Of a stretch of 64,000 nt of DNA, positions 25,880 through 38,629 are shown one piece after another (positions within the stretch are counted from its first letter, which is position 1; the number at the start of each line of letters is the position of its first letter). Made by a program: the position numbers and the translations under genes. Location: NCBI RefSeq assembly GCF_023822065.1, contig NZ_CP084930.1, forward strand, positions 310,001 to 374,000, written 5' to 3'. This DNA is from Sphingomonas morindae (GTDB lineage Bacteria; Pseudomonadota; Alphaproteobacteria; Sphingomonadales; Sphingomonadaceae). A model generated the notes under the pieces. That model had not been told where the DNA came from and did not search any database. It was given only the letters and a program-made list of their open reading frames with translations.

Positions 25880-26682
25880 GGCGCCACTGTGAGCCCGGCG
25901 AGCAGCTGCCCCGCCCGCCGCCCGGCGCCATCCACCGAGCGCGGATCGCCACCCATGCGCGGATCGTCGCACAGCCACAGCAGCGCGCCGTCGGCGAGCC
26001 GGACCAGCGCCGCGCGGCCCCGATGCACGCCGCTTTCCAGGAACAGGCCTGATCCGGCGAAGAGCAGCTGCGCCAGCTTGCGCCCGGGCTCGCCAAAGGC
26101 GTCCTCATCCTCCACGATCAGCCCATAATCGGCACCGGCCGCATGCCCGAGCGGCGCGAGCCCCGGACCGAGCGTCCAGTCGAAGGGCCGGCCCGCCAGG
26201 CTCGGCAGCCGCGCGCCCGCACGCAGCTGCCCGCGCACCGCCGCCGCCGCGACCAGATCGAACAGCGCCAGATGCGTCGCCAGCGCCTGCGCCTCGGCTT
26301 CGGGCACGGCCATGGTGACGAGCCGCAGGCCCCGCGCCGCGAGCGCCGCCGTCAGCGCCGTCTGAAGCTGAGCGCGGGCCCGCAAGGTCGGCTCGGCGAG
26401 CGGCTGGGTGGTGCCGCCGGCCGCTTGGTTCTGGATCAGAAGCGTGAGACGCAGCAGCAGCAGGCGCGCGCCGGCCGGCAGGCCGACGAAACCGGGCGCA
26501 CGGCCGATCGCGGGCATGGCGAGGATCGAGGTGGCGGCGGCGGGCGCGTCGGGCAGCGCCGCCGCGAGCGGCGCGGAAATGGGCAACAGGACGATCGCCG
26601 CCAGCAGGGCGGAGGCGGAACGACGCGCGTGGCCGCCTCCGGCCGCCCGCCGCTGCTCCGTCGCCTGGCCGCACCCGTGCAT
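25876..26682 (-). CDS. Secreted hypothetical protein, 268 aa, first gene of M48 operon
   Basis: This protein is not assigned to a family. It has an Arg-rich N-terminus followed by a hydrophobic segment (ASALLAAIVLLPISAPLAAAL) that fits a signal peptide, so the true start may be internal. The body is Ala/Leu-rich, ending in blocks DYGLIVEDEDAFGEPGRK and LVRLADGALLWLCDDPRMGG that look like a conserved domain. It is coupled to the M48 gene by a TTGA overlap; envelope location is inferred. Confidence 0.55.
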   Translation of the reverse strand: MHGCGQATEQRRAAGGGHARRSASALLAAIVLLPISAPLAAALPDAPAAATSILAMPAIGRAPGFVGLPAGARLLLLRLTLLIQNQAAGGTTQPLAEPTLRARAQLQTALTAALAARGLRLVTMAVPEAEAQALATHLALFDLVAAAAVRGQLRAGARLPSLAGRPFDWTLGPGLAPLGHAAGADYGLIVEDEDAFGEPGRKLAQLLFAGSGLFLESGVHRGRAALVRLADGALLWLCDDPRMGGDPRSVDGAGRRAGQLLAGLTVAP

Positions 26683-26765
26683 ATCGTCCGCCCGCTCCCC
26701 GCCCGAAGGGCTAGAATGGGCAGGCGCCGGGCGCGAGATCGGGATATCCGGGAGGCCGGGGTACG

Positions 26766-26840
26766 TGGTGGGCGCGACAGGGATTGAACCTGTGACCCCA
26801 CCCGTGTGAAGGGTGTGCTCTACCGCTGAGCTACGCGCCC
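26766..26840 (-). tRNA. tRNA-Val(CAC)
   Basis: On the minus strand, acceptor GGGCGCG pairs CGCGCCC, the discriminator is A and CCA is encoded. Anticodon arm CACCC-TTCACAC-GGGTG gives anticodon CAC (codon GUG). The D-arm TAGCTCAGCGGTAGAGC and T-arm GGTTCAATCC are standard. Confidence 0.95.
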
Positions 26841-26985
26841 ACGTACCGATTGGCCCGCCGCGGCGGGCCCGGGAAGAGGCGATCTCCCCGTGAGGTGGCG
26901 CGGCTACCAGCCCCGGCGGCGCCTGTCCACCCCTTTCGTCATCGGGGCGGAAAAGGCGGGGCGCCGGGCATGGCGCGCGCGCCGC

Positions 26986-27258
26986 TTAGTTCACCGCGTC
27001 CTTCAGCCCCTTGCCGGCCCGGAACTTGGGCTGGCTGGACGCGGAGATGGACATGGGCTCGCCGGTGCGCGGATTGCGTCCGGTCGATGCCTTGCGCTTG
27101 GAGACGGAAAAGGTGCCGAAGCCGACAAGCCGAACTTCATCGCCCTGCTTCAGCGCACCCGTAATCCCCTCGAAGACACTCTCCACGGCCTTGCCGGCAT
27201 CCTGGCGGCTCAGGCCGGTGGAATCGGATACGCTCGTGATCAGCTCCTGCTTATTCAT
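26986..27258 (-). CDS. hupB: HU family DNA-binding protein
   Basis: This nucleoid protein of 90 aa has the HU/IHF fold: MNKQELITSVSDSTGLS, the GFGTFSVSKRKA beta-ribbon base, GRNPRTGEPMSI at the DNA-intercalating arm (RNPxTG motif) and PKFRAGKGLKDAV. Its place after lon on the same strand is the usual order in proteobacteria. It has its own promoter 57-85 bases upstream of the start codon and a GGGGGTTAGAG leader with an AG-rich ribosome site. Confidence 0.97.
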   Translation of the reverse strand: MNKQELITSVSDSTGLSRQDAGKAVESVFEGITGALKQGDEVRLVGFGTFSVSKRKASTGRNPRTGEPMSISASSQPKFRAGKGLKDAVN

Positions 27259-27314
27259 TCTCTAACCCCCTTTTTTTGACGGACCCCGGAATCTTTCCGC
27301 AGCGAAAGGAGGGC

Positions 27315-27343
27315 ACTAGAGCCCTGGTCCCTCTCCCTGTCAA
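27315..27343 (-). promoter_or_regulatory. Candidate hupB promoter
   Basis: A perfect -35 box TTGACA, a 17-base spacer and TCTAGT (4 of 6 consensus) lie on the minus strand between lon and hupB. The predicted leader is about 50 bases. Confidence 0.55.
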
Positions 27344-27411
27344 AAAGAAAGAGCGGAGAATCACGCGAGTCAAGCGTGACGCCCCGCCCTTGCGATCAAC
27401 CGTTCCGGCCG

Positions 27412-29811
<2,400 letters not shown>

Positions 29812-29928
29812 TGCAATCTCCAGCGCGCGGGCATCTCGCCGCGCTTGTCTCGACCCGGAATATGGCGACGCGGATCGCGGCAATCAATGAAGCCCTTGAT
29901 CCAACGGCGCCATCTATGCCGGTCTGGA

Positions 29929-30657
29929 TCAGGATGGCGCACAGAGCAGGCGTTCGATCCGCACCCAGAGCGCATCGAACGCCGCCGCCGCCGGGGTGCG
30001 CGGCGCATAGTCGCCCACCGCCGCACCGCGATCCGCCATCTGCTCCACCACCGCCGCGGCGGGAACCACCGGCCAGTCCGGCTCGGCCGCCAGCGCGGCG
30101 CGGTGGCCGGCGCGGCGCCGATCGACCAGCGTGAAGACGGGCTGGACGGGCGGCGCCTTGCCGCCGCTGCCGAGATGGCGCCGCACTTCATCGAAGGCGC
30201 GGCGCGAAAGGCTGTTGGGCACCAGCGGCAGTACGATCAGATCGGCCGCGCGGATCACCTGCTCGGCGGTATCGCCCAGCCCCGGCGGGCAATCGAGCAG
30301 CACGCGATCATAGCTGCGATCCAGCGCCTGGCTCAGCTTGGCGAGGCGCTTGCGCTTGTCGAGCCCGGCGAACAGCGCGTCCAGGCTGCGCAGCGACCCA
30401 TCGGCGGGTAGCAGATCCAGGCCGGTGACACCGGTCGGCACGATCGCCGCCTCGGGCGGCTCGTCGCGCGCGATCACCTCGCGCGCCGGCACGCGCGGTT
30501 CGGCGCGCGCCAGGATCGCGCTCGCCGCCGCCTGCCCGTCGAGATCCCACACCAGAGTCCGCCGGCGGGCGCGCATCGCCGCGCACCAGGCGAGGTTCAC
30601 GGCAAGCGTCGTCTTCCCCACGCCGCCCTTGGCACTGTAAATCGCGATGATCGCCAT
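29929..30657 (-). CDS. ParA/MinD-like ATPase, orphan
   Basis: This 242 aa deviant-Walker ATPase has AIYSAKGGVGKTTLAVNLAW, WDLDGQAAAS (Walker A' region), LLDCPPGLGDTAE (Walker B) and LIVLPLVPNSLSRRAFDE. The C-terminal half is short compared with plasmid ParA, and no partner (ParB or parS-like repeat) is adjacent. It may position a protein cargo rather than DNA; that is speculation. It has its own promoter and GGAAAGGA ribosome site, and sits between clpX and lon. Confidence 0.8.
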   Translation of the reverse strand: MAIIAIYSAKGGVGKTTLAVNLAWCAAMRARRRTLVWDLDGQAAASAILARAEPRVPAREVIARDEPPEAAIVPTGVTGLDLLPADGSLRSLDALFAGLDKRKRLAKLSQALDRSYDRVLLDCPPGLGDTAEQVIRAADLIVLPLVPNSLSRRAFDEVRRHLGSGGKAPPVQPVFTLVDRRRAGHRAALAAEPDWPVVPAAAVVEQMADRGAAVGDYAPRTPAAAAFDALWVRIERLLCAPS

Positions 30658-30675
30658 GATGGTCCTTTCCCCGCC

Positions 30676-30703
30676 ACTGTAGCGCAGCCGGCGCCGTCGC
30701 CAA
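30676..30703 (-). promoter_or_regulatory. Candidate promoter of the orphan parA gene
   Basis: TTGGCG, a 16-base spacer and TACAGT precede a leader of about 12 bases that carries GGAAAGGA before ATG 30657. Confidence 0.45.
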
Positions 30704-30786
30704 CATGGATCATCGGGAAAGCGGCGCGGCCCGCATCGCCAGGGCCGGCGCCACCCGGCCGCCCGCCGCCGGATCGCCTCCTCGCG

Positions 30787-30824
30787 AAAAGGGCGCCCGG
30801 ATCGCTCCGGACGCCCTTTTTCGT
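30787..30824 (-). terminator. Terminator after clpX (stem usable on both strands)
   Basis: GGGCG-C-CCGGA pairs with TCCGG-A-CGCCC (one C/A mismatch) around TCGC. It is flanked by AAAA on one side and TTTTT on the other, so it has a T-run in either direction. It lies 18 bases after the clpX stop. Confidence 0.75.
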
Positions 30825-30841
30825 CACCGCGAGGCAGCGCG

Positions 30842-32110
30842 TCAGGCCGCGCCGGGGGCTTCCTTCTGCTTCTTCGAGAAGACGCGGATCGGCTCCTTGC
30901 GGCCTTCCACCACATCCTTGTCGATCATCACCTCGTCCACGCCTTCCATCGAGGGCAGCTCGAACATGGTGTCGAGCAGGATCGCCTCGAGGATCGATCG
31001 CAGGCCGCGCGCGCCGGTCTTGCGGTCGATCGCCTTGCGGGCGACGGCCACCAGCGCCTCGTCGGTGAAGGAGAGCTTCACGCCCTCCATGTCGAACAGC
31101 TTCTGATACTGCTTCACCAGCGCGTTCTTCGGCTCGGACAGGATCTTCACCAGCGCCGATTCGTCGAGATCCTCGAGCGTGGCGATCACCGGCAGACGGC
31201 CGACAAATTCGGGGATCAGGCCGAACTTGAGCAGATCCTCGGGCTCGCACTGGCGCAGCACCTCGCCGGTGCGACGCTCCTCGGGCGCGGCGACGAAGGC
31301 GCCGAAGCCGATCGACTTGCCCTGGAGCCGATCCGCGATGATCTTCTCCAGCCCGGCAAAGGCACCGCCGCAGATGAACAGGATGTTGGTGGTGTCCACC
31401 TGCAGGAATTCCTGCTGCGGATGCTTGCGCCCGCCCTGCGGCGGCACGCTGGCGGTGGTGCCCTCCATCAGCTTGAGCAGCGCCTGCTGCACGCCCTCGC
31501 CCGACACGTCGCGGGTGATCGAGGGATTGTCCGCCTTGCGGCTGATCTTGTCGATCTCGTCGATATAGACGATGCCGCGCTGCGCCCGCTCGACGTTGTA
31601 GTCCGAGGCCTGGAGCAGCTTGAGGATGATGTTCTCGACATCCTCGCCGACATAACCGGCCTCGGTCAGCGTCGTGGCATCGGCCATGGTGAAGGGCACA
31701 TCGAGGATGCGCGCCAGCGTCTGGGCGAGCAGCGTCTTGCCGCACCCGGTCGGCCCGACCAGCAGGATGTTCGACTTGGCCAGCTCGACATCGGCGCCCT
31801 TCGCGCCATGGTTCAGCCGCTTATAATGGTTGTGCACCGCCACCGAGAGCACGCGCTTGGCCTGCTTCTGCCCGATGACATAATCGTCCAGCACGTCGCA
31901 GATTTCCTGCGGGGTCGGCACGCCGCCATCGCGCTTGGCCACCAGCGAGGATTTGGTCTCCTCGCGGATGATGTCGTTGCACAGCTCCACGCATTCGTCG
32001 CAGATGAACACGGTCGGGCCGGCGATCAGCTTGCGCACCTCGTGCTGGCTCTTCCCGCAGAAGGAGCAATAGAGAGTGCTCTTGCTGTCGCCGCCGCTCA
32101 ATTTGGTCAT
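30842..32110 (-). CDS. clpX: ATP-dependent Clp protease ATP-binding subunit ClpX
   Basis: This is the unfoldase that feeds ClpP (422 aa). The N-terminal zinc-binding domain has four Cys ([15 protein letters not shown], then [10 protein letters not shown]). The AAA+ module has Walker [13 protein letters not shown] near residue 118, Walker [10 protein letters not shown], and the pore loop GYVGED. The RKHPQQEF and sensor-2 regions are intact. It is 122 bp downstream of clpP on the same strand and ends before a terminator. Confidence 0.97.
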   Translation of the reverse strand: MTKLSGGDSKSTLYCSFCGKSQHEVRKLIAGPTVFICDECVELCNDIIREETKSSLVAKRDGGVPTPQEICDVLDDYVIGQKQAKRVLSVAVHNHYKRLNHGAKGADVELAKSNILLVGPTGCGKTLLAQTLARILDVPFTMADATTLTEAGYVGEDVENIILKLLQASDYNVERAQRGIVYIDEIDKISRKADNPSITRDVSGEGVQQALLKLMEGTTASVPPQGGRKHPQQEFLQVDTTNILFICGGAFAGLEKIIADRLQGKSIGFGAFVAAPEERRTGEVLRQCEPEDLLKFGLIPEFVGRLPVIATLEDLDESALVKILSEPKNALVKQYQKLFDMEGVKLSFTDEALVAVARKAIDRKTGARGLRSILEAILLDTMFELPSMEGVDEVMIDKDVVEGRKEPIRVFSKKQKEAPGAA

Positions 32111-32232
32111 ACTTCGTCCTCAACGACCGCGAAACACGGGGTTTGCAGTCTTCTGACTCGGAGGCATCCTAGCCGCTCCCGGCGGTCGGGCAATGGCCTT
32201 GTGGCCACCGCCCGTCCCGCCGGCGGAGCGCC

Positions 32233-32892
32233 TCAGGCCGCCGCCTTTTCCTCGGTCGGCTCGGGCCGCTTGTCGAACACCTCGTCCACGATGCCAAATG
32301 CCTTGGCCTCGTCGGCCTCGAGGAATTTGTCCCGGTCGACCGCCTTCTCGATAACATCAAGAGGGTTACCAGTGTACTTCGCAAGCAGCTCGTTGAGCCG
32401 GTGACGCATGCGCAGGATCTCCCGCGCCTGAATCTCGATGTCCGACGCCATGCCCTGCGCGCCGCCGGACGGCTGGTGGATCATGATGCGGGCGTTGGTG
32501 GTTGCGTAGCGCATCCCCTTTTCGCCCGCCGAGAGCAGGAACGCGCCCATCGACGCCGCCTGGCCCAGGCAGATCGTGCCCACGCGCGGACGGATATAGT
32601 GCATGGTGTCGTGGATCGCCATGCCCGCCGTCACCACGCCGCCGGGCGAGTTGATGTACAGGAAAATGTCCTTCTTCGGGTTTTCCGACTCGAGAAACAG
32701 CAGCTGCGCGCAGATCAGCGCGGCCATGTGATCCTCGACCGGCCCGTTCACGAACACGATCCGCTCGCGCAGCAGCCGCGAATAGATGTCGAAGCTGCGC
32801 TCGCCCCGGCTCGATTGCTCGATCACGATCGGCACCAGGCCGGCGGCCGCATCGGCACCAGCGAAGCCGTGCGGGAAAATTTCGGGATTCAT
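32233..32892 (-). CDS. clpP: ATP-dependent Clp protease proteolytic subunit
   Basis: This 219 aa serine protease has catalytic Ser in [11 protein letters not shown] and His in [11 protein letters not shown]; the Asp region [20 protein letters not shown] follows. [16 protein letters not shown] is the oxyanion/substrate loop. ATG 32892 gives the standard N-terminus ([19 protein letters not shown] after about 20 residues). The ribosome site is weak. It is the usual partner of clpX downstream. Confidence 0.97.
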   Translation of the reverse strand: MNPEIFPHGFAGADAAAGLVPIVIEQSSRGERSFDIYSRLLRERIVFVNGPVEDHMAALICAQLLFLESENPKKDIFLYINSPGGVVTAGMAIHDTMHYIRPRVGTICLGQAASMGAFLLSAGEKGMRYATTNARIMIHQPSGGAQGMASDIEIQAREILRMRHRLNELLAKYTGNPLDVIEKAVDRDKFLEADEAKAFGIVDEVFDKRPEPTEEKAAA

Positions 32893-32951
32893 GGGAAGTG
32901 GTGGTCCTTCTGCCCTTAGCCGATGCAACATCGGCGCTTGGGCGGCGGACT

Positions 32952-33911
32952 TCAAGTCTCCTCTGGTGGCGCGGGCGGCGCGGCCAGCTGGAGATAGGCG
33001 AGCCGCCGCATTTCGCGCCGGCCATGCGTCACCGTATCCAGGATCACCCCGGCGAAGAAATTGAGAAAGGCGAGGATCACCAGGCCGGTCGCAAGGATGG
33101 CGGTGGGCAGGCGGGGCACCAGCCCGGTGGCCAGATAGGTGCCGACCAGCGGCGCCGCGAGCAGCAGCGCCAGCAGCAGCAGCGCCGCGCCGATCGCGCC
33201 GAAGAACAGCGCCGGCCGCTCGATGCGGAAAAGATCGAGGATCGTGCGCAGGATCCGCCAGCCATCGCGATAGGTGGAGAGCTTGGACGCCGACCCCGCG
33301 GGGCGCGCGGCATAGTCGGTCGGCACCTCGGCCACCGGCATGCGCAGCTCGAGCGCGTGGACGCTGATCTCCGTCTCGATCTCGAAACCCTGCGAGAGGA
33401 GCGGGAAGCTCTTCACGAAGCGACGCGAGAAGATGCGATAGCCCGACAATATGTCCGAGAAGCTGCGCCCGAACAGCCGCGCCAGCATGCCCGTGAGTAG
33501 GCGGTTGCCGAGCCGGTGGCCGCGGCGATAGGCCAGCTCCACCTCGGAGCGCCGCGCGCCCACCACCATGTCGAGCTGCTCGCCCGCCAGCAGCGCGATC
33601 ATGCCCGGCGCGGCGGCGGCATCATAGGTGGCGTCGCCATCGGCGAGCACATAGATATCGGCATCGACATCGGCGAACATGCGGCGGACCACGCGGCCCT
33701 TGCCCTGCATCCGCTCGCTGCGCACCACCGCGCCCGCCGCGCGGGCATAGTCGATCGTGCGGTCGGTGGAGTTGTTGTCGTAGACATAGACGGTCGCGCC
33801 CGGCAGCGCGACGCGGAAGGCGGCGACCGTCTGGCCGATCGCGGCCTCTTCATTGTAGCAGGGCAGCAGCACCGCGATGCGCGGCCCCCGCCCGGCGGCC
33901 AGCCCGCTCAT
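32952..33911 (-). CDS. Family 2 glycosyltransferase with two C-terminal membrane helices
   Basis: This 319 aa enzyme has a GT-A domain: [30 protein letters not shown], and metal-binding ADGDATYDA (DxD-like). Two transmembrane helices at about 228-250 and 262-285 follow, as in polyprenyl-phosphate glycosyltransferases of the DPM/GtrB kind. ATG 33911 has GCGAGG upstream. It lies between tig and clpP, where most proteobacteria have no gene. The donor sugar is unknown; lipid-linked sugar transfer for glycosphingolipid or protein glycosylation is possible. Confidence 0.8.
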   Translation of the reverse strand: MSGLAAGRGPRIAVLLPCYNEEAAIGQTVAAFRVALPGATVYVYDNNSTDRTIDYARAAGAVVRSERMQGKGRVVRRMFADVDADIYVLADGDATYDAAAAPGMIALLAGEQLDMVVGARRSEVELAYRRGHRLGNRLLTGMLARLFGRSFSDILSGYRIFSRRFVKSFPLLSQGFEIETEISVHALELRMPVAEVPTDYAARPAGSASKLSTYRDGWRILRTILDLFRIERPALFFGAIGAALLLLALLLAAPLVGTYLATGLVPRLPTAILATGLVILAFLNFFAGVILDTVTHGRREMRRLAYLQLAAPPAPPEET

Positions 33912-33982
33912 CCTCGCTCTTTCCCCGTCCGATCCGTGTCGCGCGGCGCCGACCCCGGGGCCGCGCCGCGCGACGACCGGGT

Positions 33983-35662
33983 TCACGCCTCTTCGGCGGT
34001 CTTCTTGGCGGCGCGCTTGGCCTTGGGCTTCTCCTCGCCCTCGCCGGCCGGCGCCGCCGCCTTCTTGGCGCGCGGCTTCTTGGGCGCGGCCTCGCCCTCG
34101 GCGCCCTCCTCGCTCACCGCCTCGTCGGCCTTCTTGGCGCGCGGCTTGGCGGCCTTCTTGGTTTCGGCCGGCGCGGCCTCGGCCTCGGCGCCATGATCAT
34201 GCTCGTGATCGTGGCCATGGTCGTGGTCGTGCCCATGGTCATGGTCATGGTCGTGCCCATGGTCATGGTCATGGCCATGGTCGTGCCCATGGTCGTGGTC
34301 ATGGTCATGGATGTGCGTGCCCGAGGCGAAGCCATCCTCGCTCTCGATCGCGGCTTCCAGCTCCTCGCGCGCCACCGCGCGATCGGTGATCTCGGCCTTG
34401 CCGAACAGGAAGTCGACGACCTTGTCCTCATAGAGCGGCGCGCGCAGCTGCGCGGCGGCCATTGGATCCTGCTGGATATACTGCGCGAAGCGCTCGCGAT
34501 CCTTGGGCTGATACTGCTGCGCCGCCTGGGCGACGAGCCGCTGCATCTCCTGCGCCGACACTTCGACGCCATTGGCCTGGCCGATCTCGGAGAGCAGCAG
34601 GCCGAGGCGGACGCGGCGCTCCGCGATCGCGAGATAATCGCCCCGGTCCTTCTCGAGCTCCGCCTTGGCGGCCTCGGGATCGGCTTCGTGCGTCGCCTCG
34701 TGCTGAAGCTGCGCCCAGATCTGCTGGAACTCGGCCTCCACCATCGAGGGCGGCACCGGAAAATCATGGCCGGCGGCGAGCTGATCGAGCAGCTTGCGCT
34801 TCATATGGGTGCGGGTGAGCCCGTTCAGCTCCTGCTCCACCTGGCCGCGAATCAGGCCCTTCAGCTGGTCCAGGCTCTCGAGCCCGAGCTGCTTGGCGAA
34901 CTCGTCGTCGATCTGGGTCTCGGCCGGCACCTTCAGCTCGGTGACGGTGATCTCGAACTCCGCCGGCTTGCCCTTGAGCGTGTCGACCGGATAATCCTCC
35001 GGGAAGGTCACGTGCAGCGTGCGGGTCTCGCCCAGCGCCACACCTTCGAGCTGGGTCTCGAAGCCGGGAATCAGACGGCCCGAGCCCAGCTCCACCGACA
35101 TGCCCTCGCCGGTGCCGCCCTCGAAGGCGACGCCGTCCACCGTGCCCTTGAAGTCCATCACGACGAGATCGCCCTCGACCGCGACATGACCCTCGGGCGC
35201 CGTCTCATGGCGCTTGGCGCCGGCGGCGATCCGCTCGATCTGCGCGTCGATCTCGCTGTCCTGCGGCGCGACGGTGAGACGCTCCAGCGTCAGCCCCTCG
35301 ATCTGCGGGGTCGGCACGTCGGGCAGGATCTCCAGGCTGACGGCCACGGCGGCGTCGCCGCCATCCTCATAGCCCTCGTCCAGCTCGACCTGCGGCTGGA
35401 TGGCCGGACGCAGCTTGTTCTCGGCGATCAGCGACTGGATGCCCTGCTGGACCGCCTCGTTGAGCGCCTCCTGGCGCAGCGCCGGCCCGTGCATCTTGCG
35501 GACGAGATTGGCCGGCACCTTGCCCGGGCGGAAGCCCGGCATGCGGACCTGCGGCGCGACCTTGGAGACCTGGGCCTCGACGCGCGCGTCGATCTCCTTG
35601 GCGGGGATGGTGAGCTTGTAGGCGCGCTTCAGCCCCTCGTTCAACGTCTCGACAGTCTGCAT
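33983..35662 (-). CDS. tig: Trigger factor with His-rich and Lys/Ala-rich C-terminal extension
   Basis: This ribosome-bound chaperone is 559 aa, versus about 430 typical. The N-terminal ribosome-binding part has VSKVAPQVRMPGFRPGKVP (GFRxGxxP signature near 45-52). The PPIase domain contains GDLVVMDFKGTVDGVAFEGGTGE and the helical chaperone domain ends near residue 440. Then comes an alternating His tract (21 His in 41 residues, HDHDHGHDHGHD style) and a tail rich in KKAAKPRAKK. Metal binding like SlyD is inferred. GTG 35665 directly precedes ATG 35662. Confidence 0.93.
   Translation of the reverse strand: MQTVETLNEGLKRAYKLTIPAKEIDARVEAQVSKVAPQVRMPGFRPGKVPANLVRKMHGPALRQEALNEAVQQGIQSLIAENKLRPAIQPQVELDEGYEDGGDAAVAVSLEILPDVPTPQIEGLTLERLTVAPQDSEIDAQIERIAAGAKRHETAPEGHVAVEGDLVVMDFKGTVDGVAFEGGTGEGMSVELGSGRLIPGFETQLEGVALGETRTLHVTFPEDYPVDTLKGKPAEFEITVTELKVPAETQIDDEFAKQLGLESLDQLKGLIRGQVEQELNGLTRTHMKRKLLDQLAAGHDFPVPPSMVEAEFQQIWAQLQHEATHEADPEAAKAELEKDRGDYLAIAERRVRLGLLLSEIGQANGVEVSAQEMQRLVAQAAQQYQPKDRERFAQYIQQDPMAAAQLRAPLYEDKVVDFLFGKAEITDRAVAREELEAAIESEDGFASGTHIHDHDHDHGHDHGHDHDHGHDHDHDHGHDHDHGHDHEHDHGAEAEAAPAETKKAAKPRAKKADEAVSEEGAEGEAAPKKPRAKKAAAPAGEGEEKPKAKRAAKKTAEEA
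34191..34317 (-). repeat. Low-complexity repeat coding the His-rich tract of tig
   Basis: The + strand shows about 125 bases of near-repeats of CATGGTCGTG and CATGGTCATG. Read on the minus strand in frame they give alternating His with Asp, Gly or Glu. The repeats are prone to slippage, so tract length may vary between strains. Confidence 0.85.
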
Positions 35663-35721
35663 CACAAGGCCTTCTTCGTCGGAATCGGTTGAGGCGGCTG
35701 GGCCCCCGGGCGGCTAGGCAC

Positions 35722-35806
35722 TGGTGCGGGCGAAGGGACTCGAACCCCCACATCTTGCGATACCGGAACCTAAATCCGGCGCGTCTACCAGTTCCGCCAC
35801 GCCCGC
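35722..35806 (-). tRNA. tRNA-Leu(TAG)
   Basis: On the minus strand, acceptor GCGGGCG pairs CGCCCGC, discriminator A and CCA encoded. Anticodon arm CCGGA-TTTAGGT-TCCGG gives anticodon TAG (codon CUA). A long variable arm is present, as expected for leucine tRNA. Confidence 0.95.
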
Positions 35807-35830
35807 GAGCCTGCCGCCGGTCGGCGCGCG

Positions 35831-35858
35831 TCTATAGCAGGCGTCGCTCATGTTACAA
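35831..35858 (-). promoter_or_regulatory. Candidate tRNA-Leu promoter
   Basis: TTGTAA, a 16-base spacer and TATAGA lie about 25 bases upstream of the mature tRNA 5' end on the minus strand. Confidence 0.5.
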
Positions 35859-35916
35859 GCGCGGACCCGCCGGCGGCGCCGACACGTTGACCAGATCCCG
35901 TGTAAGGAGAAGCGCC

Positions 35917-36090
35917 ATGCAGGACAATCAGGAAGACCCGGCGCCGGTCGAGGTGGACGTCGCCGCGCTGCGGCGGATCGAGGAAGAGAGCGAGCCGGCC
36001 AACGCCAAGAACAAGTCGCCGCAGGAAGATCCGGGTACGTCCGGCGGCACCGGCGGCACCGGCGGCACCAATCGCGATCAGGACGGCTGA
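35917..36090 (+). CDS. Small acidic hypothetical protein, 57 aa
   Basis: This short protein starts MQDNQEDPAPVEVDVAAL and ends in GGTGGTGGTNRDQDG. It is very acidic and likely disordered, with one helix-like stretch (DVAALRRIEEESE). An excellent ribosome site (AAGGAGAAGCGCC then ATG) supports real translation. No family is recognised. It stands alone between tRNA-Leu and the epimerase gene. Confidence 0.6.
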   Translation: MQDNQEDPAPVEVDVAALRRIEEESEPANAKNKSPQEDPGTSGGTGGTGGTNRDQDG

Positions 36091-36203
36091 ACCGGCGGGC
36101 GCGACGAACCGAGGGTGAAGCCGGGCCTCGGCTCGGCTATGCCCGGGGCGTCGCGCCACGGCTCTCCCGGCCCGGCGCCAGGCACAGGGATTTGCCGCGC
36201 GTC

Positions 36204-37088
36204 ATGACCGATCTCGTCACCCTCCGTTCCGCCGATCTCACCGTCACCATCGCGCCGCTCGGCGCCGAGCTGCAATCGATCACCGACGCCGCCGGCCAGG
36301 ACTGGCTGTGGGACGGCGATGCGCGCTGGTGGACCGGGCGCGCGCCCCTGCTCTTCCCCACCGTCGGCATGCTGGCCGATGGCGCGCGCTTCGACGGCAC
36401 GCGCTATCCGCTCGGCAAGCACGGCTTCGCCCGCGAGCAGCTTTTCGCCTGCGCGGAGGCCGATTCGGCCAGCGCCCGCTTCACGCTGCGCGACAGCGCC
36501 GAGAGCCTGGCGCACTATCCCTTCCGCTTCGAGCTGGCGGTGACGCATCATCTCGCCGCGCGCACGTTGACGACCAGCGTCGAGATAAGCAACCGCGACT
36601 CACGGCCGATGCCCTTCGGCTTCGGCTTCCACCCCGCGCTGCGCTGGCCGCTGCCCGGCACCGGCGCGCAGAGCCGCTTCGAGCACATCATCCGCTTCGA
36701 CGCGGACGAGCCCGAGCCGCTCCGGGCGATCACCGATCAGGGGCTGATCGCCGCTGCCCCGCGCGTCTCGCCGGTGCACGACAATGAGATCCACCTGCAC
36801 GACAGCCTGTTCGAGCAGGACGCGCTGGTGTGGGACCGGCCGGCGAGCCGCGGCCTCTATTTCGGCGTGGCGGGCCAGCCCGGGGTGCGCGTGGATTTCG
36901 CCGATATGCCGATGCTGGGCATCTGGACCAAGCCCGGCGCCGGCTATCTCTGCATCGAGCCCTGGCACAGCCATGCCGATGCCGAGGGTTTTGCGGGCGA
37001 ATTCGCCGATAAGCCGGGCGTCATCACGCTCGCGCCGGACGAGCGCCGCACGCTCGCCATGGCGCTGACGATCGGCGTGCCGATCTGA
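36204..37088 (+). CDS. Aldose 1-epimerase family protein (LacX-like)
   Basis: This 294 aa protein belongs to the galactose-mutarotase fold and interconverts anomers of a sugar or sugar phosphate. The pattern LGAELQSITDAAGQDWLWDGD, RAPLLFPTVGML, GKHGFAREQLF and FGFGFHPALRWPLPG (catalytic His) fits the LacX subgroup. The C-terminal WHSHADAEGF is also typical. ATG 36204 starts right at the conserved N-terminus. It is monocistronic and convergent with gatB; the natural sugar is unknown. Confidence 0.85.
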   Translation: MTDLVTLRSADLTVTIAPLGAELQSITDAAGQDWLWDGDARWWTGRAPLLFPTVGMLADGARFDGTRYPLGKHGFAREQLFACAEADSASARFTLRDSAESLAHYPFRFELAVTHHLAARTLTTSVEISNRDSRPMPFGFGFHPALRWPLPGTGAQSRFEHIIRFDADEPEPLRAITDQGLIAAAPRVSPVHDNEIHLHDSLFEQDALVWDRPASRGLYFGVAGQPGVRVDFADMPMLGIWTKPGAGYLCIEPWHSHADAEGFAGEFADKPGVITLAPDERRTLAMALTIGVPI

Positions 37089-37131
37089 TCGCACCGAGCG
37101 GGCGGCGGCGCGCGCCCCGCCCGGCCGGCGC

Positions 37132-38595
<1,464 letters not shown>

Positions 38596-38629
38596 CAAAC
38601 CTTGTTTCCGGGCCGCGCCCGCGACCCGC

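Noticed and set aside
34191-34317. Possible CRISPR or intergenic tandem repeat.
   Set aside because: There are no spacers of even length; the repeat is inside tig and translates to the His-rich tract.
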